A stretch of 64,000 nt of DNA. It comes from CAZAAW01 sp964483325. Lineage in GTDB: Bacteria > Pseudomonadota > Alphaproteobacteria > Rhizobiales > Kaistiaceae. A program made the position numbers and the translations under genes. Numbering within the stretch: position 1 is the stretch's first letter; each line of letters begins with the position of its first letter. The notes beneath the pieces are model-generated. The model made no database searches, was not told the DNA's origin, and worked only from the letters and a program-made list of their open reading frames with translations. The stretch covers positions 1-64,000 of the forward strand of contig CAZAAW010000012.1 of the NCBI GenBank assembly GCA_964483325.1. Reading direction: 5' to 3'. This document shows, in pieces, positions 42,351-51,460 of this stretch.

Positions 42351-43433
42351 ATGTCGCTGGCGACACTGGGGCTCAAGACCCTCTTCAACGGCTTGCAGGT
42401 GAGCGGCCTTGCCGCCGCGCTGGCACCGCTCACCGCCGGGCAGGGCGCCATCTTCATGCTGCACCGCGTCCGCCCGGCACGGCAGCGCGCCTTCGCGCCG
42501 CTCGCCGATACCGAGATAACGCCGGAATTTCTCGGCCGGCTGGTCGACCGGGTGCGCGAGCGCGGCTACGACGTCGTCACGCTCGACGAGGCCCTGCGGC
42601 GCCTGCGCCAGAGCGACAAGCGCCGCTTCGTGGTGCTGACCTTCGACGACGGCTATCGCGACACGCTCGACACCGCGCTGCCGGTGCTGCGCCGGCGCGA
42701 GGCGCCGTTCACCGTCTTCGTCGCCAGCGGCATGATCGACCGCGCCATGGTGCCATGGTGGCTGATGCTGGAGCGGCTGGTGGCGCAGGAGCCGGAAATC
42801 TGCATTCGCGGCCCGGAGGAGATCGAGCTCTTCTCGCGCTCGCCGCGGCAGAAATACGACACCTTCTCGCGCATGACGGCCTGGATGATCGCCATCGACG
42901 AGGACCGACAGCGGCGCGAGATCAGCGAGATCGGCGAGCGCTACGGCGTCGATCCGGTGTCGATCCTGGAAGAGGAGATGCTGGACTGGGATGGCCTCCG
43001 CCAGCTCGCCGCCGACCCGCTGGTGACGATCGGCAGCCACACGATCGGGCACTACGCCCTCGCCAAGCTGCCGGCCGAGCGCGTCCGCCAGGAGGTGCTG
43101 GGCGACATCGACAGGCTGGAGGCCGAGCTCGGCGAGCGGCCGCGCCACTTCGCCTACCCCTATGGCTATGAGGCGGCGGCCGATGCACGCGAGTTCGCCA
43201 TCCTGCGCGAGCTGGGCGTCGCCAGCGCCGTCCATGCCCAGCCGGGGACGCTCGACGCCGACAATGCCGCTGCGCCGACGGCGCTGCCGCGCATCGCCCT
43301 CAACGGCCACCTGCAGGAGACCCGCTATGTCGACGTGCTCCTGTCCGGTGCGCCCTATGCCTGGCACGCGCTTTCGGAGCGGCTGCGCGGCGGCTCGGGC
43401 GGCGGCGGCCTCAGCGCTTATGCATCCAGTTGA
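42351..43433 (+). CDS. Polysaccharide deacetylase (NodB homology) family protein
   Basis: About 360 residues from the ATG at 42351, chosen because caggag lies seven bases upstream. The NodB domain shows FVVLTFDDGYRDTLDTALPVL (catalytic and metal Asp), the His-rich metal motif in GSHTIGHYALAK and the later motif FAYPYGYE. Such enzymes remove N-acetyl groups from exopolysaccharide or peptidoglycan. It follows the GumC-like gene by about 100 bases and likely modifies the same polymer. Its 3' end overlaps the convergent DUF2842 gene. Confidence 0.88.
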   Translation: MSLATLGLKTLFNGLQVSGLAAALAPLTAGQGAIFMLHRVRPARQRAFAPLADTEITPEFLGRLVDRVRERGYDVVTLDEALRRLRQSDKRRFVVLTFDDGYRDTLDTALPVLRRREAPFTVFVASGMIDRAMVPWWLMLERLVAQEPEICIRGPEEIELFSRSPRQKYDTFSRMTAWMIAIDEDRQRREISEIGERYGVDPVSILEEEMLDWDGLRQLAADPLVTIGSHTIGHYALAKLPAERVRQEVLGDIDRLEAELGERPRHFAYPYGYEAAADAREFAILRELGVASAVHAQPGTLDADNAAAPTALPRIALNGHLQETRYVDVLLSGAPYAWHALSERLRGGSGGGGLSAYASS

Positions 43434-43629
43434 TGATGGCGCCGGCCGGCGGCACCCAGGCGAGGCCGGCGATGGCGTAGAAGGCGAGGGCCACGGCCCA
43501 GCCGAGCTGCGCCAGGCGTGAGCTCGCCAGCGCCACGACGATCAGCGCATAGGTGAGCACGAAGACGACCAGGGCGATCGTGCCGAGCAGCTTGCGGATG
43601 CGCAGGGTCGTGGAGATGGGGAGAGTCAT
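43411..43629 (-). CDS. DUF2842 family small membrane protein
   Basis: 72 residues with two membrane helices (LGTIALVVFVLTYALIVVAL and GWAVALAFYAIAGLAWVPPA) and the C-terminal AIINWMHKR typical of DUF2842, a family restricted mainly to alphaproteobacteria and of unknown role. The 3' end overlaps the deacetylase gene by 23 bases tail to tail. In related genomes this family is often near ctaA, as here. Confidence 0.8.
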   Translation of the reverse strand: MTLPISTTLRIRKLLGTIALVVFVLTYALIVVALASSRLAQLGWAVALAFYAIAGLAWVPPAGAIINWMHKR

Positions 43630-43800
43630 GAGCCTTTTCCTTCACGCCTCCGTGTAGAGAGGCGCGGCGCCGATGGCAAAGGCGCCAGAACTGCGCAAGT
43701 CGCGACGCAATAACGCGGTCCCGCGGGGAAGGTGTCGCAGGCGATGCGGTTGCCCCCCGCAGGGGGCCGGCGTAAGCCGTCGCGCCAAAAGGATGCCGTC

Positions 43801-44883
43801 ATGACCTCCACGACTGTCGACACTATTGCCCCTCCGGCGGCCCGCGACCGCAATCGCGATCGCCGGCTGATCCGCATCTGGCTTTATGCCATCGCCATTC
43901 TCGTTCTTGCCATGGTGATGGTCGGCGGCGCCACCCGTCTGACCCATTCCGGCCTGTCGATCACCGAGTGGAAGCCGATTCACGGCGTCATCCCGCCGCT
44001 CAACGACGCCGAGTGGCAGGAGGAATTCCTCAAGTACCAGCAGATCCCCGAATACCAGGCCGTCAACCGCGGCATGACGCTGTCGGAGTTCAAGGGCATC
44101 TTCTGGTGGGAGTGGAGCCACCGCCTGCTCGGCCGCGTCATCGGCATCGCCTTCTTCCTGCCGCTGCTCTTCTTCTGGGCGACCGGGCGCATCGAACGCA
44201 ATCTGCGGCCGCAGCTCGTCGCCATCTTCATTCTCGGCGGGCTCCAGGGCGCCGTCGGATGGTGGATGGTGGCAAGCGGTCTGGTGGAACGGACCGACGT
44301 CAGCCAGTACCGCCTGGCGGCGCATCTGATGCTGGCCTGCCTGATCCTTGCCTATACGGTGTGGGTGGCGCGCGGCCTCGTGCCGGCGCGGCCGCATGCG
44401 ACCTATCCGGCGTCGGGAACGAAGCTCTTCGCCGCAGTCATCCTGGGACTCGTGCTGCTGCAGATCTATCTCGGCGCCTTCGTCGCCGGCCTCGATGCCG
44501 GCCTCGTCAACAATGACTGGCCGCTGATGGCCGGCGCCCTGATCCCGGAAGGCCTTGCCTCGCAGGAGCCCTTCATCCGCAATTTCTTCGAGAACGTCGT
44601 GACGGTGCAGTTCAACCACCGCATTGTCGCCTATGTCCTCTTCGCCGCGGTGCTGGTGCATACCATCCAGCTCGCCCGCAGCGCCCCGGGCACCCGCGCC
44701 GCCTGGTCGTCCTACCGGCTGATGGCCCTCGTCCTGGTGCAGGTGGCGCTCGGCATCGCGACGCTGGTGCTGGTGGTGCCGCTGGAATTCGGCCTGGCGC
44801 ACCAGTTCGTCGCCATGCTGGTGCTGGTCGGCGCCGTGGCGCACCGGCGGGCGATGAGCCCGCCGATCCCGATCGTCTCTTAG
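43801..44883 (+). CDS. ctaA: Heme A synthase (CtaA/Cox15)
   Basis: Inner-membrane enzyme of 360 residues that oxidises the methyl group of heme O to give heme A for aa3-type oxidases. Eight membrane segments are visible. Heme-ligand histidines lie in VGGATRLTHSGLSI, WEWSHRLLGR, RLAAHLMLA, QFNHRIVAYVLF and LAHQFVAMLVL. The alphaproteobacterial type-2 extension WKPIHGVIPP is present. It ends nine bases from the convergent argC stop. Confidence 0.95.
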   Translation: MTSTTVDTIAPPAARDRNRDRRLIRIWLYAIAILVLAMVMVGGATRLTHSGLSITEWKPIHGVIPPLNDAEWQEEFLKYQQIPEYQAVNRGMTLSEFKGIFWWEWSHRLLGRVIGIAFFLPLLFFWATGRIERNLRPQLVAIFILGGLQGAVGWWMVASGLVERTDVSQYRLAAHLMLACLILAYTVWVARGLVPARPHATYPASGTKLFAAVILGLVLLQIYLGAFVAGLDAGLVNNDWPLMAGALIPEGLASQEPFIRNFFENVVTVQFNHRIVAYVLFAAVLVHTIQLARSAPGTRAAWSSYRLMALVLVQVALGIATLVLVVPLEFGLAHQFVAMLVLVGAVAHRRAMSPPIPIVS

Positions 44884-44892
44884 GGGCGCCGC

Positions 44893-45948
44893 TTACGGGA
44901 AGAGGGCCAGCTGCAGCAGGCCCTCCGTCTCCTCCAGCCCGAACATCAGGTTGAAGTTCTGGATCGCCTGGCCGGCCGATCCCTTCACCAGATTGTCGAT
45001 CGTCGAGATGACGATGGCCCGTCCCGGGATGCGGTCGGCGAAGACGCCGATCTGCACATAGTTCGAGCCGCGCACGTTCTGCGTCTGCGGCACGGTGCCG
45101 GGCGCCGCGACGCGCACGAAGGGCTCGTCGCGATAGGCGTCGGCGAGGATCTGCCTCGCGTCGTCGGCGCTGGTGCCGGGCGCGAGGCGGACATAGGCGG
45201 TGCACAGCTCGCCGCGGCTCATCGGGATGAGGTGCGGAGTGAAATTGACCACCACCTCGCGGCCGGCCGCCTTGCCGATCTCCTGCTCGATCTCCGGCGC
45301 ATGGCGGTGCCGCGCCACCGAATAGGGCGACAGGCCTTCGCCGGCTTCGGCGAAGAGGAGGTTCTGCTTGAGGCCACGGCCGGCGCCGGTGGTGCCCGAC
45401 TTGGCGTCGATGACGATGTCGCCGACATCGATCGCCGCTTCCAGCGCCAGCGGGATCAGCGCCAGCAGCGAGGCGGTCGGGTAGCAGCCGGGGCAGGCGA
45501 CGAGGCGCGCGTCGCGGATCGCCGTCCGGTAATGCTCCGTCAGCCCGTAGACCGCCTCGTCCTGCAGGTCGAGCGCCTGATGCGCATGGCCGTACCACTG
45601 CCGGTAGGTCTCCGGATCGCGCAGCCGGAAGTCGGCCGACATGTCGATGACCTTGATGCGCGGATGCTCGGCGAGGATGCGGCTGATGATCTCCTGCGTC
45701 GTGCCGTGCGGCAGGCCACAGAACACGGCATCGACGCTCGACCAGTCGGCGGCCTCGACCGTCACCAGGTCGGGCAGGCCGTCGGCGAAGGTGAAATGCG
45801 GGAACACCTCGCTCATCGGCTTGCCGGCATGGGTATTGGCGGTGAGCAGCGTGAACGCCATCGCCGGATGACGGAGGCCGAGGCGCACCAGGTCGGCGCC
45901 CGTATAGCCGGACGCGCCGAGCACGCCGATTCTGATCTTGTCCGTCAT
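44893..45948 (-). CDS. argC: N-acetyl-gamma-glutamyl-phosphate reductase
   Basis: Third enzyme of arginine biosynthesis, 351 residues: NADPH-dependent reduction of N-acetylglutamyl phosphate to the semialdehyde. Motifs are the nucleotide-binding GVLGASGYTGADLVRL, the catalytic Cys in ACPGCYPTASLLAL near residue 152, GTTGAGRGLKQNLLF and the His of HRHAPEIEQE. It lies downstream of the agmatinase-like gene and the ribosomal operon rplM-rpsI, a common order in this group. Confidence 0.96.
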   Translation of the reverse strand: MTDKIRIGVLGASGYTGADLVRLGLRHPAMAFTLLTANTHAGKPMSEVFPHFTFADGLPDLVTVEAADWSSVDAVFCGLPHGTTQEIISRILAEHPRIKVIDMSADFRLRDPETYRQWYGHAHQALDLQDEAVYGLTEHYRTAIRDARLVACPGCYPTASLLALIPLALEAAIDVGDIVIDAKSGTTGAGRGLKQNLLFAEAGEGLSPYSVARHRHAPEIEQEIGKAAGREVVVNFTPHLIPMSRGELCTAYVRLAPGTSADDARQILADAYRDEPFVRVAAPGTVPQTQNVRGSNYVQIGVFADRIPGRAIVISTIDNLVKGSAGQAIQNFNLMFGLEETEGLLQLALFP

Positions 45949-45993
45949 GGCAGGGGTCCCTGAGAGGCGACGTTCGCTACGGTAGGAATGGCT

Positions 45994-46950
45994 TCAGCTT
46001 CGCCGCTTCGCGGCCAGCATGGCAAGGAAGGTCATCGCCACGGTGGCGCCGGCGATGGCGGTGATATCGGCATGGTCATAGGGCGGCGCCACCTCGACGA
46101 CGTCGCCGCCGACGAAGCGCAGCGGCGCCAGGGCGCGCAGGATCGCCAGCGCCTCGCGGCTCGACCAGCCGCCGGCGACCGGCGTGCCGGTGCCCGGCGC
46201 GAAGGCAGGATCGAGGCAGTCGATGTCGAAGGTCAGATAGGCCGGCGCGTCGCCGACCCGCTCCAGCACGCGCGCCGCCACTGCCGCCGCACCGCCGTTG
46301 TCGATCTCGTGGCCGTAGACGATGGCGATGCCGCAATCCTCCGGCGCATGCGTGCGCACGCCGAGCTGGATCGACCGCGCCGGATCGATAAGCCCTTCGC
46401 GCACCGCCCGCAGCACGAAGCTGCCATGGTCGACGCGCTCGCCGTCGTCGAACCAGGTGTCCTGGTGGGCGTCGAACTGCACCAGCGCCAGAGGCCCGTG
46501 GCGGGCGACATGGGCGCGCAGCAGCGCATAGGTGATGGAATGGTCGCCGCCGAGCGTGAACAGCGCCGGGCCGGCGGCGAGAATGGCGGCCGCCTGTTCC
46601 TCGATCCAGCGCGGCGCCTCCTGCGGCCGGCCGTAATCATAGGCGCAGTCGCCGTAGTCGATCACCGTCATCTCGGCATAGGGATCGAAGCCGAAGGGAT
46701 ATTGCGGGTCGCCGTCGAAGATCGCCGAGGCGCGCCGGATCGCCTGCGGCCCGAAGCGCGCCCCCGGCCGGTTGGACACCGCCGCATCGAACGGAATCCC
46801 CCAGACGACGGCGTCGACGCCGGCGAGGTCGCGGCTGTAGGGCCGGCGCATGAAGGAGAGCGCGCCGCCATAGGTCGCTTCGTGGCTGCCGACGCGCGGG
46901 GCGCCTAGGAAGGCGTTGTCGGTCGGACGGGGAAGGGAGGGGCGGCTCAT
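45994..46950 (-). CDS. speB: Agmatinase / ureohydrolase family protein
   Basis: Mn-dependent ureohydrolase of 318 residues. The binuclear metal site is shown by LGGDHSITYALL, QFDAHQDTW and FDIDCLDPAFAPGTGTP. The loop RVDHGSFVLRAVREGLI is of agmatinase type, suggesting cleavage of agmatine to putrescine and urea. Related enzymes act on other guanidino compounds, so the substrate is not certain. It sits between rpsI and argC on the same strand. Confidence 0.85.
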   Translation of the reverse strand: MSRPSLPRPTDNAFLGAPRVGSHEATYGGALSFMRRPYSRDLAGVDAVVWGIPFDAAVSNRPGARFGPQAIRRASAIFDGDPQYPFGFDPYAEMTVIDYGDCAYDYGRPQEAPRWIEEQAAAILAAGPALFTLGGDHSITYALLRAHVARHGPLALVQFDAHQDTWFDDGERVDHGSFVLRAVREGLIDPARSIQLGVRTHAPEDCGIAIVYGHEIDNGGAAAVAARVLERVGDAPAYLTFDIDCLDPAFAPGTGTPVAGGWSSREALAILRALAPLRFVGGDVVEVAPPYDHADITAIAGATVAMTFLAMLAAKRRS

Positions 46951-46984
46951 CGGCTGGACATACCCGACAGGCGTGACGGTTTCT

Positions 46985-47018
46985 CAAAACAAAAGGGCGG
47001 ACCCGTGGCCCGCCCTTT
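46985..47018 (-). terminator. Intrinsic terminator of rplM-rpsI
   Basis: On the minus strand AAAGGGCGG (47018-47010) pairs with CCGCCCTTT (47000-46992) around a nine-base loop, followed by TTTTGTTTT. This is a textbook GC stem plus T-tract, 27 bases after the rpsI stop. Confidence 0.8.
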
Positions 47019-47044
47019 CAAGCTCCGATCCGAAGCGCCGGAGA

Positions 47045-47509
47045 TTAGCGCTTGGAGAACTGGAAGCTGCGGCGTGCCTTGGCCTTGCCGTACTTCTTTC
47101 GCTCGACGACGCGCGAGTCGCGGGTCAGGAAGCCGCCCTTCTTGAGGATGCTGCGCAACTCCGGCTCGTAATGGGTGAGCGCCTTGGAGATGCCGTGGCG
47201 CAGCGCGCCGGCCTGGCCCGACAGGCCGCCGCCGGTGACGGTGGCGCGGATGTCGTACTGGCCGGTCCGGTTGGTCGTGACGATCGGCTGCTGCACGATC
47301 ATGCGCAGCACCGGGCGGGCGAAATAGGTCTGGAACTCGCGGTCGTTGACCAGGATGCGGCCGGTGCCGCGCGTCACCCAGACGCGGGCGATGGCGTTCT
47401 TGCGCTTGCCGGTGGCATAGGCGCGGCCCTTGGCGTCGAGCTTCTGCTCATAGACGGGCGCCGCGGCTTCCGCCGGCACGAGATCCTGCAGGGACTGAAG
47501 ATCGGCCAT
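47045..47509 (-). CDS. rpsI: 30S ribosomal protein S9
   Basis: 154 residues. The N-terminal extension typical of alphaproteobacteria is followed by the S9 core AYATGKRKNAIARVWV, the conserved GGGLSGQAGALRHGISKAL and the basic tail KKYGKAKARRSFQFSKR, which reaches the decoding site. It follows rplM by two bases in the universal rplM-rpsI pair and ends at a strong terminator. Confidence 0.98.
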   Translation of the reverse strand: MADLQSLQDLVPAEAAAPVYEQKLDAKGRAYATGKRKNAIARVWVTRGTGRILVNDREFQTYFARPVLRMIVQQPIVTTNRTGQYDIRATVTGGGLSGQAGALRHGISKALTHYEPELRSILKKGGFLTRDSRVVERKKYGKAKARRSFQFSKR

Positions 47510-47511
47510 TA

Positions 47512-47976
47512 TCAGGCTTGCCTTGCGTTCTTGGCGTTCATGGCGGCGACGTCCAGCAGTTCGGGCTGCTGGGCGGCGTGGGGGTGCTCGGCGCCGGCAT
47601 AGACGCGCAGGTTGCGCAGCTGGCGCCGGGCCAGCGGACCGTCAGGCAGCATGCGCTCGACAGCCTTCTCGATCACCCGCTCCGGGAAGCGGCCGTCGAG
47701 GATCTGCTCGGCGCGGCGCTCCTTGATGCCGCCGATATGGCCGGTGTGCCAGTAATAGACCTTGTCCTGGCGCTTGCGGCCGGTCAGGACCACCTTCGAC
47801 GCGTTGATGATCACGACATTGTCGCCGTCGTCGACATGGGGCGTGAAGCCGGGCAGGTGCTTGCCGCGCAGGCGCATGGCCACGAGGGCAGCGAGGCGGC
47901 CGACGACGAGACCCTCGGCGTCGATCAGCACCCACTTCTTCACGATCTCCGCCGGCTTGGCGGAATAGGTTTTCAT
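47512..47976 (-). CDS. rplM: 50S ribosomal protein L13
   Basis: 154 residues from the ATG at 47976 (MKTYSAKPAEIVKKW). Typical L13 motifs are VLIDAEGLVVGRLAA, GDNVVIINASKVVLTGRK and the AVERMLPDGPLARRQLRNLRVYAGAEHPHAAQ stretch near the C-terminus. A leader of a few more codons upstream is open but not part of the family. An early assembly protein of the large subunit. Confidence 0.98.
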   Translation of the reverse strand: MKTYSAKPAEIVKKWVLIDAEGLVVGRLAALVAMRLRGKHLPGFTPHVDDGDNVVIINASKVVLTGRKRQDKVYYWHTGHIGGIKERRAEQILDGRFPERVIEKAVERMLPDGPLARRQLRNLRVYAGAEHPHAAQQPELLDVAAMNAKNARQA

Positions 47977-48266
47977 GAACCTGTCTCGCTCGATCGAGGG
48001 GAATGGCAGGGCAGGGCGCATGCCCCACCGCAATGGCGCAGTTCTCTATCCTGCCGCCGAGCCATCGTCAAGGGCATCGCCCTGAGAATATGTAATATAT
48101 TTCAGTGTGTTACGAATGAGGTATGATAATACCGCAAGGATTTGCGAGACACGGCCGTCCTTTCGCCGGCTATGCCGGCCTTGGCCTGGCCTATGGCAGC
48201 CATTCGTTGCGCGCCGGGCCGGGATCGTGGCTTCCTGCCGTGCAGTCACAGCAAGAGGAGGAACAG
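47977..48266. other. Divergent promoter region between rplM and the binding-protein gene
   Basis: An unusually AT-rich stretch lies at about 48086-48135, with TATGAT and TATATT-like elements on both strands. It probably contains back-to-back promoters for rplM-rpsI (minus) and the binding protein (plus). No gene is supported in the gap. Confidence 0.4.
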
Positions 48267-49460
48267 ATGGCGACACGACGGCAGGTGGTGGCGGGGATCG
48301 GCGCGGGCATGGCGGCGGCCTCCATCCTCAGAGGTTTTCCGGCGATCGCCCAGAGCGGGCCGCTCAAGGTCGGCGTGCTGGTGTCGGAGACCGATCATGA
48401 CGGCCAGGACCAGATGATCCAGCCCTACGACACGCAGATGCGCCTCGGCGTCGATCTCGCCGTCAGCGAGATCAATGCCGCCGGCGGCGTGCTGGGGCGG
48501 CAGATCGAGGTCGTCTACCGCAATGACGGCGGCAGCCCGGCGCCGGGCGCCGAGGCGGCGCTCGGCCTCATCCAGGAGGACGGCTGCGAGGCGCTGGTCA
48601 GCGGCTTCATCATCGCCATCCGGTCGTTCCTGACCCGCTCGCTGGCGCAGGCCGGCGTCCAGGTGCCGGTCTTCCACGCCTTCGGCACCGAGGGCACCTT
48701 CTGCGGCCCGGCCATCGATCATCTCGGCCCGACGACGGCGCAGTCGCTGCAGCCGCTCGTCAAGGTGCTGGGCGACAAGGCCGCCGACAAGGTGTTCACC
48801 GTCTCCGACTGGACGCCGTCGCAGCGCATCGTCTCCAGCCAGCTGCAGAGCACGATCAAGCCGCCGCTCATCGCCCTTACCGGGGCAGGGCTGGTGACGA
48901 CGCCGGTCGAGGGCTACATGCCGGGCGAGTATCACGACCTCGTCCGCTGGGCGAAAAGCGTCGGCACCCGCACGATGTATGTGACGATCCCGCGCCCCTA
49001 TGCCGTCAATGTGGTGAAGCAGGCGGCGGAGATCGGCGCTGCCGAGGGCATCACCTTCGCCTATCTCGACTTCAGCGAGTGGCAGGCCTCGCAGCTTCCG
49101 GACGGGGTCGAGGTGATGACCTGCCTGCCCTTCGTCGCCAGCGATCCCGACCCGAAGGTGCAGGACTTCGTGGCGCGGGCCCGGCGCCTCTCCGGCGGAG
49201 ACCTCGTCACCCATGTCGCGCTGACGCATTACAACGCCATCCTGGCGCTCAAGGCGGCGGCCGAGAAGGCCGGCGAGCCGACCGGCGCGGCGGCGCTCGG
49301 CGCCATGGGCGGGCTGAGCTTCGACACCGTGACCGGCAATGTCGCGATCGACGCCGGCCACTATGCCACGATGCCGATGTATGTGGCGCGCGGAACCTCC
49401 GCCGGCCTCGAGGTCGTTGAAAAGGTGGCGGCGGTCGAGTCCGGCGCCAAGGCGTGCTAG
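48267..49460 (+). CDS. ABC transporter substrate-binding protein, amide/urea/branched-chain amino acid type
   Basis: Periplasmic binding protein of 397 residues from the ATG at 48267, preceded by gaggagg. The N-terminal leader (MATRRQVVAGIGAGMAAASI) is Tat-like with a double Arg. The type I periplasmic fold is indicated by GPLKVGVLVSETDHDGQ, GVDLAVSEINAAGGVLGRQI and VYRNDGGSPAPGAEAALGLI, closest to the AmiC/UrtA group (Peripla_BP_5/6). No permease or ATPase gene is next to it, so it is an orphan receptor; the ligand is not predictable. Confidence 0.87.
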   Translation: MATRRQVVAGIGAGMAAASILRGFPAIAQSGPLKVGVLVSETDHDGQDQMIQPYDTQMRLGVDLAVSEINAAGGVLGRQIEVVYRNDGGSPAPGAEAALGLIQEDGCEALVSGFIIAIRSFLTRSLAQAGVQVPVFHAFGTEGTFCGPAIDHLGPTTAQSLQPLVKVLGDKAADKVFTVSDWTPSQRIVSSQLQSTIKPPLIALTGAGLVTTPVEGYMPGEYHDLVRWAKSVGTRTMYVTIPRPYAVNVVKQAAEIGAAEGITFAYLDFSEWQASQLPDGVEVMTCLPFVASDPDPKVQDFVARARRLSGGDLVTHVALTHYNAILALKAAAEKAGEPTGAAALGAMGGLSFDTVTGNVAIDAGHYATMPMYVARGTSAGLEVVEKVAAVESGAKAC

Positions 49461-49498
49461 GGCCGCGGCGCGGCTGAAGAACTGGAGTTGTGCAGAAA

Positions 49499-49939
49499 AT
49501 GGCAGGCGTCGACACCAGCGACGAAACCCTTCGCGCCATCCTGTCGGAGACGCGCACCATCGCGCTGGTGGGCGCCAGCCCCAATCCGGCGCGGCCGAGC
49601 AATGGCGTCATGCGCTTCCTGCTCGGCCGCGGCTACCACGTCATTCCTGTCAATCCCGGCCATGCCGGCGGCGAGATCGCCGGCCAGCGGGTCTATGCGA
49701 CGCTGTCGGACATTCCCGAGCCGATCGACATGGTCGACATCTTCCGCCGCGCCGAGGCGGTCGGGCCGGTGGTCGACGAGGCCCTGACGCTCGATCCGCT
49801 GCCGAAGACGATCTGGATGCAGCTCGGCATCGTCAACGAGGCGGCGGCGGAGCGCGCCGCCGGGGCCGGTCTCCGGGTCGTCATGGACCGCTGCCCGGCC
49901 ATCGAATATCCGCGCCTCATGGGCACAGCGGCGCTGTAG
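49499..49939 (+). CDS. CoA-binding domain protein (YccU family)
   Basis: 146 residues forming a single Rossmann CoA-binding domain, with RTIALVGASPNPARPSNGVM, GYHVIPVNPGHAGGEIAGQ, IDMVDIFRRAEAVGPVVDEAL and VMDRCPAIEYPRL. These stand-alone homologues of the succinyl-CoA synthetase alpha N-terminus are common and their role is not settled. The ATG at 49499 is used; a GTG at 49490 is possible. metY follows 137 bases later. Confidence 0.87.
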   Translation: MAGVDTSDETLRAILSETRTIALVGASPNPARPSNGVMRFLLGRGYHVIPVNPGHAGGEIAGQRVYATLSDIPEPIDMVDIFRRAEAVGPVVDEALTLDPLPKTIWMQLGIVNEAAAERAAGAGLRVVMDRCPAIEYPRLMGTAAL

Positions 49940-50076
49940 AGCGCCGCCAAGACTGGAAGGCCGGCGCCACGGCACCTGCCCCTCGGTTCGGGGAGCGGCG
50001 ACAGGGCGGCTTGCGACAGCGCGCAGGGCGGCTACCTTCGGCTCTGCCGCGTCGTGCGGCCAGCTGGAGGATAACC

Positions 50077-51363
50077 ATGACAGAAGACCGCGTGCCTGGC
50101 TTCGACACGCTCGCCATCCACGCCGGCGCCAAGCCGGACCCGACGACCAATGCGCGCGTGACGCCGATCTACCAGACGACGTCCTTCACCTTCGACGATG
50201 CCGAGCACGCGGCGGCGCTTTTCGGCCTGCAGGCCTTCGGCAATATCTATACCCGCATCATGAACCCGACGACGGCGGTGCTGGAGGAGCGCATCGCTGC
50301 CCTCGAGGGCGGCACGGCGGCCCTGGCGGTCGCCTCGGGCCATGCGGCGCAGTTCCTGGTGTTTCACACCCTGCTTGAACCGGGAGATGAATTCGTAGCT
50401 GCCAGACAGCTTTACGGCGGTTCGATCAACCAGTTTGGCCACTCGTTCAAGAGCTTCGGCTGGAACGTTGCCTGGGCCGACAATGACGACCTGTCATCCT
50501 TCGAGCGGGCCATCACGCCGCGCACCAAGGCGATCTTCGTCGAGTCGATCGCCAATCCCGGCGGCATCGTCACCGACATTGCCGGCATCGCGGCGATCGC
50601 CAAGCGCGCCGGGGTGCCGCTGATCGTCGACAACACCCTCGCCACGCCCTATCTCTGCCGCCCCTTCGACCACGGCGCCGACATCATCGTGCACTCGGCG
50701 ACCAAGTTCATCGGCGGCCACGGCAATTCCATGGGCGGGCTGATCGTCGACGGCGGCCGCTTCAACTGGATGCAGGGCGGCCGCTATCCGAAGCTGTCGG
50801 AGCCGCGGCCGGAATATCACGGCATGGTGCTCGGCGAGGCCTTCGGCAATTTCGCCTTCGCCATTGCCTGCCGCGTCCTCGGCCTGCGCGATCTCGGGCC
50901 GGCGATCTCGCCCTTCAACTCCTTCATGCTGCTGACCGGCGTCGAGACGCTGCCGCTGCGCATGCAGCGCCATTCGGAGAACGCGCTGGCGGTGGCGGAG
51001 TGGCTGTCCAACCACGACAAGGTCACCTGGATCAGCTATGCCGGCCTCCCCGGCGACCGCTACTACACGCTGGCCCGGAAATACGTGCCGAAGGGCGCCG
51101 GCGCGGTGCTGACCTTCGGCGTCGCCGGCGGCTATGACGCCGGCGTCAAGCTGGTGTCGGGGGTGCAGCTCTTCTCGCATCTCGCCAATCTCGGCGACAC
51201 GCGCAGCCTGATCATCCACCCGGCCTCGACGACCCACAGCCAGCTCAACGAGGAGCAGCGCAAGGCCGCCGGCGCCGCCAGCGACACGGTGCGCCTGTCG
51301 GTCGGTCTGGAGGACAAGGCGGACATCATCGCCGACCTCGAACAGGCGCTGGCCGCGGTCTGA
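50077..51363 (+). CDS. metY: O-acetylhomoserine sulfhydrylase / aminocarboxypropyltransferase
   Basis: PLP enzyme of the Cys/Met metabolism family, 428 residues, that makes homocysteine directly from O-acetylhomoserine and sulfide. Signatures are FDTLAIHAGAKPDP, YTRIMNPTTAVLEERIAAL, the PLP lysine in HSATKFIGGHGNSMGG near residue 210, and RSLIIHPASTTHSQL. The ATG at 50077 follows a ggagg site. hom at 55711 makes its precursor homoserine, although the two genes are not in one operon. I looked for a SAM riboswitch in the leader and saw none. Confidence 0.94.
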   Translation: MTEDRVPGFDTLAIHAGAKPDPTTNARVTPIYQTTSFTFDDAEHAAALFGLQAFGNIYTRIMNPTTAVLEERIAALEGGTAALAVASGHAAQFLVFHTLLEPGDEFVAARQLYGGSINQFGHSFKSFGWNVAWADNDDLSSFERAITPRTKAIFVESIANPGGIVTDIAGIAAIAKRAGVPLIVDNTLATPYLCRPFDHGADIIVHSATKFIGGHGNSMGGLIVDGGRFNWMQGGRYPKLSEPRPEYHGMVLGEAFGNFAFAIACRVLGLRDLGPAISPFNSFMLLTGVETLPLRMQRHSENALAVAEWLSNHDKVTWISYAGLPGDRYYTLARKYVPKGAGAVLTFGVAGGYDAGVKLVSGVQLFSHLANLGDTRSLIIHPASTTHSQLNEEQRKAAGAASDTVRLSVGLEDKADIIADLEQALAAV

Positions 51364-51366
51364 ACT

Positions 51367-51454
51367 GCGTAGGGTGGGCATGGCGAAGCCTTGCCCACGC
51401 GGTCAGATGACAGTATGGGCAAGCGCCTACCGGCGCCTGCCCACCCTACAGCGC
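51367..51454. repeat. Dispersed 'gtagggtgggca' inverted repeat after metY
   Basis: The block opens with gcgtagggtgggca and closes with its complement tgcccaccctacagcgc, with 'ttgcccacgcggtc' inside. It is the same element as the outer arms of the block between kdpC and kdpD (24299-24618). Its ends can pair into one long hairpin, a plausible metY terminator. Confidence 0.7.
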
Positions 51455-51460
51455 AGAACG

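Noticed and set aside
49940..50076. A SAM riboswitch ahead of metY
   Set aside because: SAM-II elements are common ahead of methionine genes in alphaproteobacteria, but I could not see the conserved pseudoknot core in this GC-rich leader. A covariance search would settle it.
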